Assembly (NCBI RefSeq): GCF_027922425.1
Contig: NZ_BSFQ01000003.1
Coordinates: forward strand, 310,001-374,000
Source: Pseudonocardia halophobica
GTDB taxonomy: Bacteria > Actinomycetota > Actinomycetes > Mycobacteriales > Pseudonocardiaceae
DNA: 64,000 bases
Direction: 5' to 3'
A program made the position numbers and the translations under genes. The notes beneath the pieces were generated by a model. It was not told the origin of the DNA, did not search any database, and saw nothing but the letters and a program-made list of their open reading frames with translations. The number at the start of each line of letters is the position of its first letter. The first letter of the stretch is position 1. Shown piece after piece: positions 42,964 to 52,104 of this stretch.

Positions 42964-43788
42964 ATGGCCGGCGAGGACCGCGAGGGCGGCGAGCAGGTGC
43001 TGCGGACGGCGACCGCGGTGGCGCGCGAGGTCCTGGGCGACCGCCTGAGCGCCGCGTTCGCACTGGGCAGCCTGGCCCACGGCGGCTTCGCCCCGCTCGC
43101 GAGCGACATCGACCTGGCGCTGGTCCTCGACTCGCTCCCCGACGACGTCGGCGCCCGCGTCGCCGCGATCCGGCGCGCGACCGTCGAGCGGGCGGGGAAC
43201 CCGCTCGCGGAGCGACTGTCGGTCTTCTGGTCGGACTGGCACGGCGTCCGGCACGGGGCCGGCCCGTGCTCGCGGCTCCCGGCGGTGGACCGGCTCGACC
43301 TCCTCGACGACGGCCGCCTGCTGTACGGGGTGGACGAGCGGGGCGACGCGACCCGTCCCGCTCCGACCACGCTGGTCGTGGAGGCGGCGCAGTTCGCCGT
43401 CGAGAGGTTCGACCGGGCCTACCTCGCCGCCCTGCACAGGACGGAGGAGCAGGTGGCCGCCGGCCCGCGGGTGGCGAGCAAGGCGGCGATGTTCCCGATC
43501 CGCTTCCTCTACACGCTCGCGTCCGGTCGCATGGGCCACAACGGCGCCGCGGCGACCTGGTACGGGCGGCACGGAGCCCACGCGCCGCTCGCGCACGCCG
43601 CCATGCGGTGGCGCGAGTCCGGCATCGACGACGCCGCCGCGGCGGTCCGCGACCTCCGGGCGCATCTGGTCGGCGTGTACGTCGAGTTCTTCGACGCCTA
43701 CGCCCCGGCCGTGGCCGCCGCAGGTGAGGGGCCGGTCGCCGACGCCCTCCTCGGCCGCCGGGCCGAACTCCTGTCCGCGGCGCCCTGA
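42964..43788 (+). CDS. Nucleotidyltransferase-domain protein
   Basis: A 274-residue protein. The nucleotidyltransferase motif is in FALGSLAHGGFAPLASDIDLALVLD near residue 35 (GS-x(n)-D-x-D). The C-terminal helical region (about 140-260) may be a HEPN-like or kanamycin-nucleotidyltransferase-type substrate domain. It could modify an aminoglycoside-like molecule, a nucleotide or a protein; nothing in the neighbourhood decides. ATG 42964 with GAGGG upstream is preferred to GTG 42913. Confidence 0.65.
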   Translation: MAGEDREGGEQVLRTATAVAREVLGDRLSAAFALGSLAHGGFAPLASDIDLALVLDSLPDDVGARVAAIRRATVERAGNPLAERLSVFWSDWHGVRHGAGPCSRLPAVDRLDLLDDGRLLYGVDERGDATRPAPTTLVVEAAQFAVERFDRAYLAALHRTEEQVAAGPRVASKAAMFPIRFLYTLASGRMGHNGAAATWYGRHGAHAPLAHAAMRWRESGIDDAAAAVRDLRAHLVGVYVEFFDAYAPAVAAAGEGPVADALLGRRAELLSAAP

Positions 43789-43816
43789 GGCCCGTCGGCG
43801 CGCCCGTGGTGCACGT

Positions 43817-45070
43817 TCAGATGGTCCGGACGACGTCGAACGCGGCCGGGCGGGGCCTGCGCCGGGTCCCCGTCCCGTTCCCGTGCAGCGTCCGCGCGAC
43901 CTCATCGGCGACCGTAGCCGCGTCACCCGGGAACCCGAAGAAGTTGCCCGAACACCGGCGGAGCAGCCACCGCAGCCCGAGGTACCAGATCCCCGGGAGC
44001 GCTCCCGCGGCGCCGCGGCGCACCGGCCGGCCGCCGTCGCGCAGCACGGGGTGCAGCCACGAGAAGTCCCCCGCGTACCCGGTGCACCAGATCACCGTCC
44101 CGATCCCGGCCGCGCCCAGGTCGAGGCTCGTCGGCGGGGTGATGTCCACCGGCTCGTCGGCGGGGTCGGGTTCCGGGGCGGGCACGGCACGACCGGTGCG
44201 CCGGAGGTGCTCGTCGAGCAGCGTCCTGATCCGTGCGGCGAACGCGTCGGCGGCGGTGATCGTGGCCGAGGTGCTGTCGTCGAAGCGGAGCCGCCGGCCG
44301 TCGATCCCGACGAGCCGGCCGGTCAGGACCGCGCCCCGCCGGACCAGGGTCTGCAGGCTGGCGCTGCGACCGCCGGGGGCGAGCAGCGGCTGTGGCGCGT
44401 GCACGACCGAGGGGTCGGCCAGGTCGTCGGCTCGCTGGTCGAAGAACCCGCTCTCGGCGAGCCACTCGATGGTCTCCCTCCCGGCGTGCCGGGCTGGGGC
44501 GCGACCGGCGCGGGAGGTCGCGAGGACGACCCGCCGTCCGGCGCCGAGCAGCTCGTCCGCGATCTGGTAGCCCGACTGCGCGCTGCCGACGACGAGCACC
44601 GCGCCGGCAGGCAGCAGCTCCGGCCGGCGGTAGCCCGCGGCGTGGAGCTGGACGATCCCGGACGGCAGCAGCCCGGCCGCGCGCGGCGTCCGGGGGACGC
44701 TCTCCCCGCCCGTGGCCACGACGACGGTGCGCGCGTGCAGCGGGCCTTCGCCGGTGCGGAGCAGCCAACCGCCCCCGTCCGGCATCAAGGAGGTCACGGG
44801 GACCTGTTCGCGCACGGGGCACCGCGCGGCCAGGAGCTCCAGGCGCCGGCACACCTGGGCGGCGGTCAGGTACGAGCCCGCCGGCTGCGCCCCGAGCATC
44901 GGGTTCATCCACCCCGGGTTGTTGAGGCGCAGCGAGTCCCACCGCTGGGTGCGCCAGGTCCGGCCGGCGACACCACGCTCCAGCACCACGTGGTCGATCC
45001 CGCGGTTGCCCAGCGCGATGCTGGCCGCGAGTCCGGCCGGGCCCGCTCCGACGACCACACAGTCAGCCAT
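43817..45070 (-). CDS. Flavin-containing monooxygenase / NAD(P)-binding oxidoreductase (CzcO-like)
   Basis: A 417-residue two-dinucleotide-binding-fold protein. FAD is bound at CVVVGAGPAGLAASIAL (residues 4-20) and NAD(P) at VLVVGSAQSGYQIADELL near residue 160. RWDSLRLNNPGWMNP and VIWCTGYAGDFSWLHP (the TGY motif near 330) are typical of CzcO-like class B monooxygenases. The substrate is unknown. ATG 45070 follows TATCGT by 6 bases, a leaderless start. A Crp-type regulator lies just upstream on the same strand. Confidence 0.85.
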   Translation of the reverse strand: MADCVVVGAGPAGLAASIALGNRGIDHVVLERGVAGRTWRTQRWDSLRLNNPGWMNPMLGAQPAGSYLTAAQVCRRLELLAARCPVREQVPVTSLMPDGGGWLLRTGEGPLHARTVVVATGGESVPRTPRAAGLLPSGIVQLHAAGYRRPELLPAGAVLVVGSAQSGYQIADELLGAGRRVVLATSRAGRAPARHAGRETIEWLAESGFFDQRADDLADPSVVHAPQPLLAPGGRSASLQTLVRRGAVLTGRLVGIDGRRLRFDDSTSATITAADAFAARIRTLLDEHLRRTGRAVPAPEPDPADEPVDITPPTSLDLGAAGIGTVIWCTGYAGDFSWLHPVLRDGGRPVRRGAAGALPGIWYLGLRWLLRRCSGNFFGFPGDAATVADEVARTLHGNGTGTRRRPRPAAFDVVRTI

Positions 45071-45101
45071 CCCGGAACGATAGGTTCGTGGTCGCGGCCG
45101 G

Positions 45102-45833
45102 TCAGGGACCTGTGTTCCACCCGTCCGGCGGTCGGAACGCCTCCGCCGACAGGCGCTCGGGCGCCAGGATCCGGACGCCGTGCCGGCCGGTCTCGAGCAC
45201 CCCCTCCCGGCGCAGCTCGCGCAGCGTGCGGACCACCACCTCGCGGACGGTGCCCACGGCGTCGGCCAGCTCCTGCTGGCTGATCGGCGCGACGAGCTCG
45301 GGTCCCTGCTGGCACTGCGCGGCGAGGTCGAGCAGGTGCCGGCCCACGCGTTGGCGGACGGTGGAGAAGGCCGACCCGCCGATCTCCGCGGCGAAGGCGG
45401 TGGCGCGCTCGCTCAGCTCGTGCAGGAGCGCCCGGGCCACCCGGACGTCCCGGTCGGCGAGCCCGCGGACCACGCCCGGCCGGATCGCCAGCAGCTCCGA
45501 GTCGACCACCGCCTGGGTCGTGACCGGCATGACGAACGGCTCGGCGTAGAGGGACAGCGTCCCGATCAACGCACCCAGCGGGCAGTACCTGACGGTGAGC
45601 GTGCGGCCGTCGGGGGCACTCGCGTGCACCCGCACCAGACCCCGCACGACCAGTTCGACGTGGCGCTCGTCCTCACCGACGCGGTGCATCGTGTCGCCCG
45701 CCGACACACCGACGCACCGTGCGCCCTCCAGCAGCGCGGCGGTGAGTCCGGGAGGCAGCCCGCGCAGGTGCGAGGCGGCGAGAGCCGCCCTGACCCGCCC
45801 GTCCAGCGGCGCCGCGGCGCCGTCCACCACCAC
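45102..45833 (-). CDS. Crp/Fnr family transcriptional regulator
   Basis: About 243 residues. The N-terminal cyclic-nucleotide-binding-like barrel spans about 25-140 (RHVELVVRGLVRVHASAPDGRTLTVRYCPLGALIG). A dimer helix follows, then a Crp winged helix, ISQQELADAVGTVREVVVRTLRELRREGVLE. There is no Fnr-type N-terminal Cys cluster, and the cAMP-contact Arg is not clear, so the signal is unknown. GTG 45833 lies 8 bases after TAGCGT. It may control the adjacent monooxygenase. Confidence 0.85.
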   Translation of the reverse strand: MVVDGAAAPLDGRVRAALAASHLRGLPPGLTAALLEGARCVGVSAGDTMHRVGEDERHVELVVRGLVRVHASAPDGRTLTVRYCPLGALIGTLSLYAEPFVMPVTTQAVVDSELLAIRPGVVRGLADRDVRVARALLHELSERATAFAAEIGGSAFSTVRQRVGRHLLDLAAQCQQGPELVAPISQQELADAVGTVREVVVRTLRELRREGVLETGRHGVRILAPERLSAEAFRPPDGWNTGP

Positions 45834-45969
45834 GAACGGGCACGCTAGCCGCACTCCCGGCCACCGGCCCACGCGAATGACACCCCGCGGTCGGGGTACG
45901 GGACCGGGTGCCGGGCTGCGCTCCCGCCGCGTGACAGTAGGGTCACCGTGGGTTGCGGAAAGGGGTGTG

Positions 45970-47313
45970 ATGGCGGACGAGAGGGCGGACCGGGGCGTCC
46001 CCCGCAACGGGTTCGGCCGTTCCGCGCGGCTCGCCTCGCTGCCCCTCACGTTCGCCGGCCGGGCCGTCAGCGGCTGGGGGCGCACGCTCGCCGGGGCCGA
46101 CGCGGACGAGGTCACCGCCACCACTCTCGCCCGCAACGCCGAACAGCTCTTCGCCGTGCTCGGCTCGCTCAAGGGCGGGGCGATGAAGCTCGGCCAGGCG
46201 CTGTCGGTCTACGACGCGATGATCCCCGCCGAGATCGCCGGGCCGTACCAGGAGGCCCTGGCGAAGCTCCAGACGTCGAGCCCGCCGATGCCGGTCGCGG
46301 ACGTCCACCGGATGCTCGCCGAGCAGCTGGGCCGCGGCTGGCGGGAGCGGTTCACGGAGTTCGACGACGAGCCGCGCGCCGCCGCGAGCATCGGCCAGGT
46401 GCACCGGGCCGTCTGGCGGGGGTCGAACGGCCGGCCCCGGGACGTCGCCGTCAAGGTGCAGTACCCCGGCGCCGACCTCGCCCTCGACTCCGACCTGCGC
46501 ACCCTGGAGCGGTTCTCCCGGCTGTTCGGCGCGATCTTCCCCGCGCTCGACGCCCGCGCCCTGGTCCGGGAGCTGCGCGAGCGGACGATGGAGGAGGTCG
46601 ACTACCGGCTCGAGGCCGACCGCCAGCGCGCCTTCGCGGCCGGCTTCGCCGACTGGCCGGGCCTGCGCATCCCTGGGGTGGTGGCGTCGGCGCCGAAGGT
46701 CCTGGTCACCGAGTGGCTCGACGGGTTCCCGCTGCGGGAGCTGCTGGGCGGGCGCGGGGCCGAGGAGGACCGGGACCGGTTCGGGCACACCGTCGTGGAG
46801 ACGATGTTCGCCTCGCCCGCCCGGGTCGGGCTGCTGCACGCCGACCCGCACCCCGGCAACTTCCTCGTGCTGGCGGACGGCAGCGGACTCGGCATGATCG
46901 ACTTCGGGGCGGCCGCGAGCCTGCCGGACGGGATCCCGCCGGTGCTCGTGCGGATCCTCGGGCTCACCGCGGAGCAGGACGCCGAAGGCCTCGACCGGCT
47001 CCTGCGCGCCGAGGGCTTCCTCGCCCCCGGGGCCGAGACCGCCGACGTCCTCCGCTGGGTGGGCGCGCTGGCCGACCCGCTGCGCGTCGAGAAGTTCCAC
47101 TTCACCGAGGAGTGGATCGCGCGGCAGGGAGCCCGGGTGGCCAACCCGACCAACCGGGCCTACCGCGACACCGGCCGCGCGCTGTCCTTCCCGCCCGAGT
47201 ACGCGCTGGTCATGCGGGTGCTCTCGGGGTGGATGAACATCCTCGCGCGGCTCGACTGCACCGTGGCCGCCCGCGGCCTCGTCGAGCGCTGGGTGCCCGG
47301 CTTCGCCGGCTGA
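45970..47313 (+). CDS. ABC1/AarF (UbiB-like) atypical kinase
   Basis: A 447-residue ABC1-family protein. The KxGQ-type N-terminal motif is GAMKLGQALSVYD. The Ala-rich loop AAASIGQVHRA, VKVQYPG with the ATP-site Lys, HADPHPGNFLVLADG (catalytic Asp) and MIDFGAA (metal Asp) are all intact, in contrast to the degenerate kinase-like region at 1929-4292. UbiB-like proteins regulate quinone or isoprenoid lipid metabolism. ATG 45970 has AAAGGGG upstream. It ends two bases before the convergent MFS gene. Confidence 0.9.
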   Translation: MADERADRGVPRNGFGRSARLASLPLTFAGRAVSGWGRTLAGADADEVTATTLARNAEQLFAVLGSLKGGAMKLGQALSVYDAMIPAEIAGPYQEALAKLQTSSPPMPVADVHRMLAEQLGRGWRERFTEFDDEPRAAASIGQVHRAVWRGSNGRPRDVAVKVQYPGADLALDSDLRTLERFSRLFGAIFPALDARALVRELRERTMEEVDYRLEADRQRAFAAGFADWPGLRIPGVVASAPKVLVTEWLDGFPLRELLGGRGAEEDRDRFGHTVVETMFASPARVGLLHADPHPGNFLVLADGSGLGMIDFGAAASLPDGIPPVLVRILGLTAEQDAEGLDRLLRAEGFLAPGAETADVLRWVGALADPLRVEKFHFTEEWIARQGARVANPTNRAYRDTGRALSFPPEYALVMRVLSGWMNILARLDCTVAARGLVERWVPGFAG

Positions 47314-47315
47314 GC

Positions 47316-48413
47316 TCACGCACGCCGCAGCAGCCACCACACCGCCGGGGCGAGGACCAGCAGGCCGACGGCGACCGCCGGCGTCCCGCCCAGGCCCCAG
47401 GTCGCGAACACCGCGAGCGCCACGAGCTCGGTGCCGAGCGCCGAGACCGAGGTCGACGTGGCGCGGGCCCGGCCGGAGAGCCGCTCCTGCACGCGGGTGT
47501 CCGTGACGACCTGGGCGCACTGCTGCAGGGCGTAGTACGTGCCGAGGGCGGCCAGGCCGACCGCTCCCCCGTGCCCGGCGGCCAGCAGCGCGGCGGCGGC
47601 CGGCAACAGCAGCGTCGCGAGCCCACGCCCACGCAGGACCCCGGCCCGCCCACCCAGGGCGGCACCGGCCGCCCCTGCGAGCGCGACCAGCACCAGGAGA
47701 CCGGGCACCGCGACGAGCGCCACCGCCTCCTGCTGACCCACGATCAGCGGGAAGTACTCCTCCAGCGCGTCGACCCCGCCGACCAGCGCGGCCGCGAGCA
47801 GGGCCCCCCGGACCGCGCGGCTGCCGACGGCCTCGGCGAGCCCGGCGCGCAGGGTCTGCCAGTACGTGAGGTCCTCGGCGGTCTCGTCCGGGCCGTCGTC
47901 CGGCGGACCGGCGCGCGGCGGGTCGGGGAAGGCGACGGTGAGCACGGCTGCGGCCAGGCAGGACCCGACGCTCACCCAGCCGACCAGCGTGTACCCGCCC
48001 GTCGCGACGAGGACCGTCGCGGCGGCCGCCGAGGGCACCTGTGCGGCGTGCCCGGCCGCGGTGACGAGTCCGCGGACCCCCGCGTACCGGTCGGCCGCCT
48101 CCGCGGCGCTCAGGACCTCGTAGACGAGGGCCTCGACCGTGCCGCTGAACAGCGACGTCCCGACGCCCCACACGACGAAGCCCGCGGCGAACCCGGGGAA
48201 GCCGGGCGCGAGCAGCCACAGGACGTAGGCCGCGGCCTGCAGGACCCCGCCCGCGGCGAGCACCCGCCGTCGGGAGAACCGGTCGGACAGGGCGCCCGAG
48301 GGCACCTCCGCGACCAGGCCCGTGACCGACCAGACCGCGAAGAGCGCGGAGATCTCCGCCCCGGACATGCCGTGCTCGGCGAAGAAGAGCGCGTAGAGGG
48401 GGTAGAGCGGCAC
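47316..48413 (-). CDS. MFS transporter, apparently truncated by a stop codon near its start
   Basis: From GTG 48413 the frame encodes 365 residues with about eleven membrane segments (SDRFSRRRVLAAGGVLQAAAYVLW is the MFS loop 2-3 motif). This start cuts TM1 in half. In the same frame the 30 codons before it read like an intact N-terminus and TM1 (RGPARLVVGWALLADVVPLYPLY). They begin at GTG 48506, 6 bases after a TACGCT box, but codon 5 (48494-48492) is TGA. A single C-to-T change of CGA would explain it. So this may be a recent pseudogene, a sequencing error, or a gene restarting internally. Confidence 0.6.
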   Translation of the reverse strand: MPLYPLYALFFAEHGMSGAEISALFAVWSVTGLVAEVPSGALSDRFSRRRVLAAGGVLQAAAYVLWLLAPGFPGFAAGFVVWGVGTSLFSGTVEALVYEVLSAAEAADRYAGVRGLVTAAGHAAQVPSAAAATVLVATGGYTLVGWVSVGSCLAAAVLTVAFPDPPRAGPPDDGPDETAEDLTYWQTLRAGLAEAVGSRAVRGALLAAALVGGVDALEEYFPLIVGQQEAVALVAVPGLLVLVALAGAAGAALGGRAGVLRGRGLATLLLPAAAALLAAGHGGAVGLAALGTYYALQQCAQVVTDTRVQERLSGRARATSTSVSALGTELVALAVFATWGLGGTPAVAVGLLVLAPAVWWLLRRA

Positions 48414-48550
48414 GACGTCGGCGAGCAGGGCCCAGCCGACGACGAGGCGCGCCGGACCGCGGGCGGCGGGCGGCAGGGGGCGGGACGTGCGTCAAAGGAA
48501 GGGCACGGCGGCAGCGTAGCGACGCCGTCCGCACGCCGTCCCGGGTTTTC

Positions 48551-49738
48551 TCAGGTGGTCGCGGCGGCGGCCTCGCGCCGGTGGTCGCCGATCCCGATCG
48601 TCGCGACGATCTGCAGCACCGCGGCGCCGAGCAGCACCAGCAGCGCCGCGGCGTAGCCGTGCGTCAGGTCGACGAGCACGCCCATCAGCAGCGGCCCGAT
48701 CCCCGCCACGGTGTACCCGACGCCGAGGGCGAGCCCGCTCGTCGCGGCGCTCGCCGCCGGGTCGGCGGTCCGGTGCGCGATCACCGACAGCCCGAGCGGG
48801 AAGCCCGCGCCGCAGCCGATCCCGATCAGCGCGACCCACAGCCACGCGCCCACCACCGGCGGCTCGGGCAGCAGCACCATCCCCAGCACCGCCACGACCA
48901 CGCACGACGCCATGAGCAGCGCCCACCGCCGGAAGTGCCCCGACCGGTCGGCGAGGGTCGGCACGATCAGCGCCGACGGCATCTGCGCGACGCTCCACAC
49001 GGCGATGAGCAGCCCGGCGGTGGCGGGGCTCCAGCCGCGGTCGACGTAGGCCGGCGCGACCCAGGTCAGCGAGCCGTAGACGGTGAGCGACACTCCGGAC
49101 TGGTACATCGCGGCGAGGCGGGCGAAGGGGTCGCGCCAGGGCAGCCGGCGCGGGGTCGTCGCCGATCCGTCGCGGGCGCCGGTGTCGCCGCGCATGATCG
49201 CGACCCAGATGGCCACGGCCAGCAGGGCGGGCACCGCCCACAGTGCGAGGGAGTACGACCAGCCGCCCAGCGCGACGGCCACCGGCACGGCCAGGGCGCT
49301 GACGATCGTCGACCCCAGCATCATCGCGACGACGTACGCGCCGCTCACCGCGCCCGCGCGGGCGGCGAGGCGGTCCTTCACCACCGCGGTGAGCAGCACG
49401 CCCGCGACGCCGATGCCGAGGCCGATCACCAGCGTCCCGGCGAAGAGGGCGGCCAGCGCCGGGACCCCGCGGACCAGGCTGCCGAGCGCGACCAGCCCGA
49501 CCGACCCGCCGAGCGCCCGCACGGCCCCGAACCGGGCCCCGACCCGCGGACCGATCAACGAGCCGGCGGCCATCGCGAGGATCGCGCCGGTCTGCGCGGC
49601 CCCGGCGGTGCCGGCGGCGATCCCGAGGGACTCGCGGACCTCGCCCAGCAGCGGCGGGTAGGCGGACAGCGCCGCCCGCAGGTTCAGCGACAGCGCGAGC
49701 AGCCCGACCAGGACGAGCGACGCGGACCGTGCGTTCAC
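48551..49738 (-). CDS. MFS transporter, CynX/NimT-like
   Basis: A 395-residue carrier with twelve membrane segments. LSLNLRAALSAYPPLLGEVRESLGI near residue 15 is the hallmark of the CynX/NimT (cyanate/nitroimidazole) group. LIVPTLADRSGHFRRW is the second-half loop motif. The substrate is unknown. GTG 49738 starts the conserved N-terminus, with AGGAG close upstream. It is divergent from the repeat-protein gene. Confidence 0.88.
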   Translation of the reverse strand: MNARSASLVLVGLLALSLNLRAALSAYPPLLGEVRESLGIAAGTAGAAQTGAILAMAAGSLIGPRVGARFGAVRALGGSVGLVALGSLVRGVPALAALFAGTLVIGLGIGVAGVLLTAVVKDRLAARAGAVSGAYVVAMMLGSTIVSALAVPVAVALGGWSYSLALWAVPALLAVAIWVAIMRGDTGARDGSATTPRRLPWRDPFARLAAMYQSGVSLTVYGSLTWVAPAYVDRGWSPATAGLLIAVWSVAQMPSALIVPTLADRSGHFRRWALLMASCVVVAVLGMVLLPEPPVVGAWLWVALIGIGCGAGFPLGLSVIAHRTADPAASAATSGLALGVGYTVAGIGPLLMGVLVDLTHGYAAALLVLLGAAVLQIVATIGIGDHRREAAAATT

Positions 49739-49778
49739 CGCTCCTGCGTACCCGACCGACCGCCCGCTCGCCGCCCCT

Positions 49779-49818
49779 GTGAGTGGCAATAGTCGCTATG
49801 GCGACGATCGGCACTCAC
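49779..49818. repeat. Palindrome between two divergent genes, CGGCACTCACG core
   Basis: GTGAGTGGCAATAGTCGC (49779-49796) pairs, with three mismatches, with GCGACGATCGGCACTCAC (49801-49818). The core CGGCACTCACG (49809-49819) and the following CGACCCC recur at 61108-61123. Unlike the other copies it lies in a divergent promoter region. Confidence 0.5.
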
Positions 49819-49911
49819 GACCCCGGCCGGTGCCCGTGCGTGGTCGACCGGTCGCCGGGAGAGGTGCCGCCACCGCGTAACGGCACCGCGCGCAGGCCCG
49901 ATAGCCGGGCC

Positions 49912-50889
49912 GTGAGCGAGTCGGGACGCAGCACCACCGAGGAGTCGACAGCATCGGGCACGCCCGACGACCGCACGGACGAGTCCGAGGTCCGGCCCGC
50001 CGAGCGCACCACCTACCTGCGGGTCCGTCCCAGCCCGCGCCCCCGCACCTCCCCCGCCGCGGACGCGCGCGACACGTCCGCGGCGGGGGCCCCGGTGCAG
50101 TCGGTCGAGGTGGCTGAGGCTCCCACCGCGGCCGCGGAGCCGTCCGAGGAGCCGGCGGGTGCGCCGGTCGCCGGCGGCGTCGAGGAGCCGACGGCAGCCG
50201 GGGTCGAGAAGGCCGGCGCGGACGAGGAGCCGACCGAGGACCGGGCCGTGGCGGACGACGCCGAGGCTCGGGTGACCCAGGCGGCCGAGGTTCGGGCCGA
50301 CGAGGTGCGAGCCGACGAGGTGCGAGCCGACGAGGTGCGAGCCGACGAGGTGCGGGCCGACGAGGCGCGGGCCGACGAGGTGCGGGCCGACGAGCCGGAG
50401 ACCGAGGACCTCGCCAAGGACCCGGGCGCGGAGCTCCCGGACGCGCCGGACGCGCCGGAGCCCGATGCCCAGCCGGAGACGGAGGCCTCACGGATCGAGC
50501 CCGCACCGCCGGCCGACGGGCAGCCGGAGGCCGAGAACCCGGTGGACGAGACGGCGGCGCAGCCGGCCGCGACACCGGTCGACCCGCCCGCCGCCGTGCC
50601 GGACGAGCCGTCGGAGCTGGAGACGACCGTCGAGCTGTCCCGCACGGATGACACCGGACCGAAGCCGACGCCGGCCCCGCGTCCGAAACCTGTCCGGACG
50701 GTCCCGCCCGCCTCCGGCCCGTCGACGAAGGTGCTGCAGCCGATCGCCTCGCCTCCCGCTCCCGCGACCATTCCCGCCCTGCCGATCGCCCCTGTCGACC
50801 CCGCGGACCGCCCCTTCGCACACCCGCAGCGCTCCGTGCCGGGCAAGCCGGACACGCTGCTGCGCAGGCTGTTCCGCCGCCGGAGCTGA
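49912..50889 (+). CDS. Disordered acidic/proline-rich protein with EVRAD pentapeptide repeats
   Basis: A 325-residue protein that I do not recognise. It is Pro/Ala/Glu/Asp-rich throughout, with no hydrophobic segment or fold. Seven tandem EVRAD-type pentapeptides occupy 50287-50391. The C-terminus turns basic (DTLLRRLFRRRS), which could bind membrane or nucleic acid. GTG 49912 is preferred because GATAGC lies 6 bases upstream; the frame is open back to 49783. It converges on thiL. Confidence 0.5.
   Translation: MSESGRSTTEESTASGTPDDRTDESEVRPAERTTYLRVRPSPRPRTSPAADARDTSAAGAPVQSVEVAEAPTAAAEPSEEPAGAPVAGGVEEPTAAGVEKAGADEEPTEDRAVADDAEARVTQAAEVRADEVRADEVRADEVRADEVRADEARADEVRADEPETEDLAKDPGAELPDAPDAPEPDAQPETEASRIEPAPPADGQPEAENPVDETAAQPAATPVDPPAAVPDEPSELETTVELSRTDDTGPKPTPAPRPKPVRTVPPASGPSTKVLQPIASPPAPATIPALPIAPVDPADRPFAHPQRSVPGKPDTLLRRLFRRRS
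50287..50391 (+). repeat. Seven 15-base tandem repeats encoding EVRAD
   Basis: Unit GAGGTGCGAGCCGAC with third-base variation. The middle copies are identical and one copy encodes EARAD. In-frame expansion and contraction by slippage are likely. Confidence 0.9.
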
Positions 50890-50895
50890 GTGCGC

Positions 50896-50935
50896 TGTGG
50901 TGCAGCAGCCGCACCACGGCGGCTCCTGCACCACA
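50896..50935. terminator. Bidirectional terminator between the repeat protein and thiL
   Basis: TGTGGTGCAG pairs with CTGCACCACA, then AGCCG with CGGCT across one mismatch, in the convergent gap. Confidence 0.75.
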
Positions 50936-51004
50936 CGGCGCGACCGATCACGTTCCGACTCTCACAGCGACGACGGCCCTCACAGCGCACCGCGGGTGTC
51001 GCCG

Positions 51005-52015
51005 TCAGGTGAAGTGCTCCCACCCGGGGGCGCCGGCGTAGGGCTCGCCGTCGACGACCACGCCCTCTCCCTCGACCACCGCGCCGACCTCGACGAAACC
51101 TGCGGGCAGGGTGGTGCCGGCCGGGAAGGTCGCGGCCAGCGCGTGGTCCTCGCCGCCGGTCAGCATCCAGTCGATCGGGTCGACGCCGAGCGCCGGTGCG
51201 ACCTCCGCCAACCGGTCGGGCACCGCGAACGCGTCGCGCCGCAGCTCGATCCGCACCCCGGAGTCCGCGGCGACGTGCCCCAGGTCGGCCAGCAGGCCGT
51301 CGGACACGTCGATCATCGCGGTGGCACCGGCGTGCGCGGCCGCGGGCCCGGCGGCGTACGGCGGGGTGGGCACGCGGTGGGCGTCGACGAGCACGCCGGG
51401 CGCCCGGAACCCGCGGGTCAGCACGGCGAGCCCGGCGGCGGCCCAGCCGATCCGCCCGCACACGGCGACGACGTCGCCGGGCCGGGCACCGTCGCGGGTC
51501 ACCGGGGCGCGTCCCTCCAGCGAGCCCAGCGCGGTCACCGAGACCACGAGCGTGGGCGAGGAGGCGACGTCGCCGCCCACCAGCCCCACGCCGACGACCT
51601 CGGCCTCGGTCCACATTCCGGTCGCCAGCCCTTCGAGGGTCTCGACGGGCGTGTCGCGGGGCGCGGCGAGGCCGACGAGCAGGCCGGTCGGCACCGCCCC
51701 CATCGCCGCGACGTCGGCCAGATTGGCCGCGACCGCCTTGCGCCCGACGTCCTCCGGCGCCGACCAGTCGAGCCGGAAGTGCACGCCCTCCACGAGGACG
51801 TCGACACACGCCACGGCCCGCCCGTCCGGCTGGGCCACGACGGCGGCGTCGTCGCCCGGGCCGAGCAGCGTCGCGGGCGGCTGGACCCGGTCCCGGGTCA
51901 CGCGCTCGATGAGCCCGAACTCCCCGATCGTGGCCAGTGCGGGCGTTTCGTCCGCTTCGCTCGGTGTGTCGCTCGCCTCGGTGGCCCCCGACGGGGTGCG
52001 CGACGATGGGGACAC
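51005..52015 (-). CDS. thiL: Thiamine-monophosphate kinase
   Basis: Makes thiamine diphosphate from thiamine monophosphate and ATP. 336 residues. LLGPGDDAAVV near residue 50 and VLVEGVHFRLDWSAPEDVGRKAVAANLADVAAMGA are the Mg/ATP-site motifs of the AIRS/ThiL fold. MIDVSDGLLADLGHVA and LTGGEDHALAATFP complete the active site. The first 25 residues are Ser/Thr-rich and probably disordered. GTG 52015 has GAGGAG upstream. The neighbours (AsnC-type, DUF3515, ddl) are conserved in actinobacteria. Confidence 0.93.
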   Translation of the reverse strand: MSPSSRTPSGATEASDTPSEADETPALATIGEFGLIERVTRDRVQPPATLLGPGDDAAVVAQPDGRAVACVDVLVEGVHFRLDWSAPEDVGRKAVAANLADVAAMGAVPTGLLVGLAAPRDTPVETLEGLATGMWTEAEVVGVGLVGGDVASSPTLVVSVTALGSLEGRAPVTRDGARPGDVVAVCGRIGWAAAGLAVLTRGFRAPGVLVDAHRVPTPPYAAGPAAAHAGATAMIDVSDGLLADLGHVAADSGVRIELRRDAFAVPDRLAEVAPALGVDPIDWMLTGGEDHALAATFPAGTTLPAGFVEVGAVVEGEGVVVDGEPYAGAPGWEHFT

Positions 52016-52104
52016 GGGCTCTCCTCAGGTACGTTGCCTTCCGACTTTCCCGTCGGACGCCGTCCGGCGGGTCCCCAGACAAGCAGAACCGGAAGGGGCA
52101 CGCC

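Noticed and set aside
50281..50400. CRISPR-like short repeats
   Set aside because: They are contiguous 15-base in-frame repeats without spacers, coding for EVRAD.
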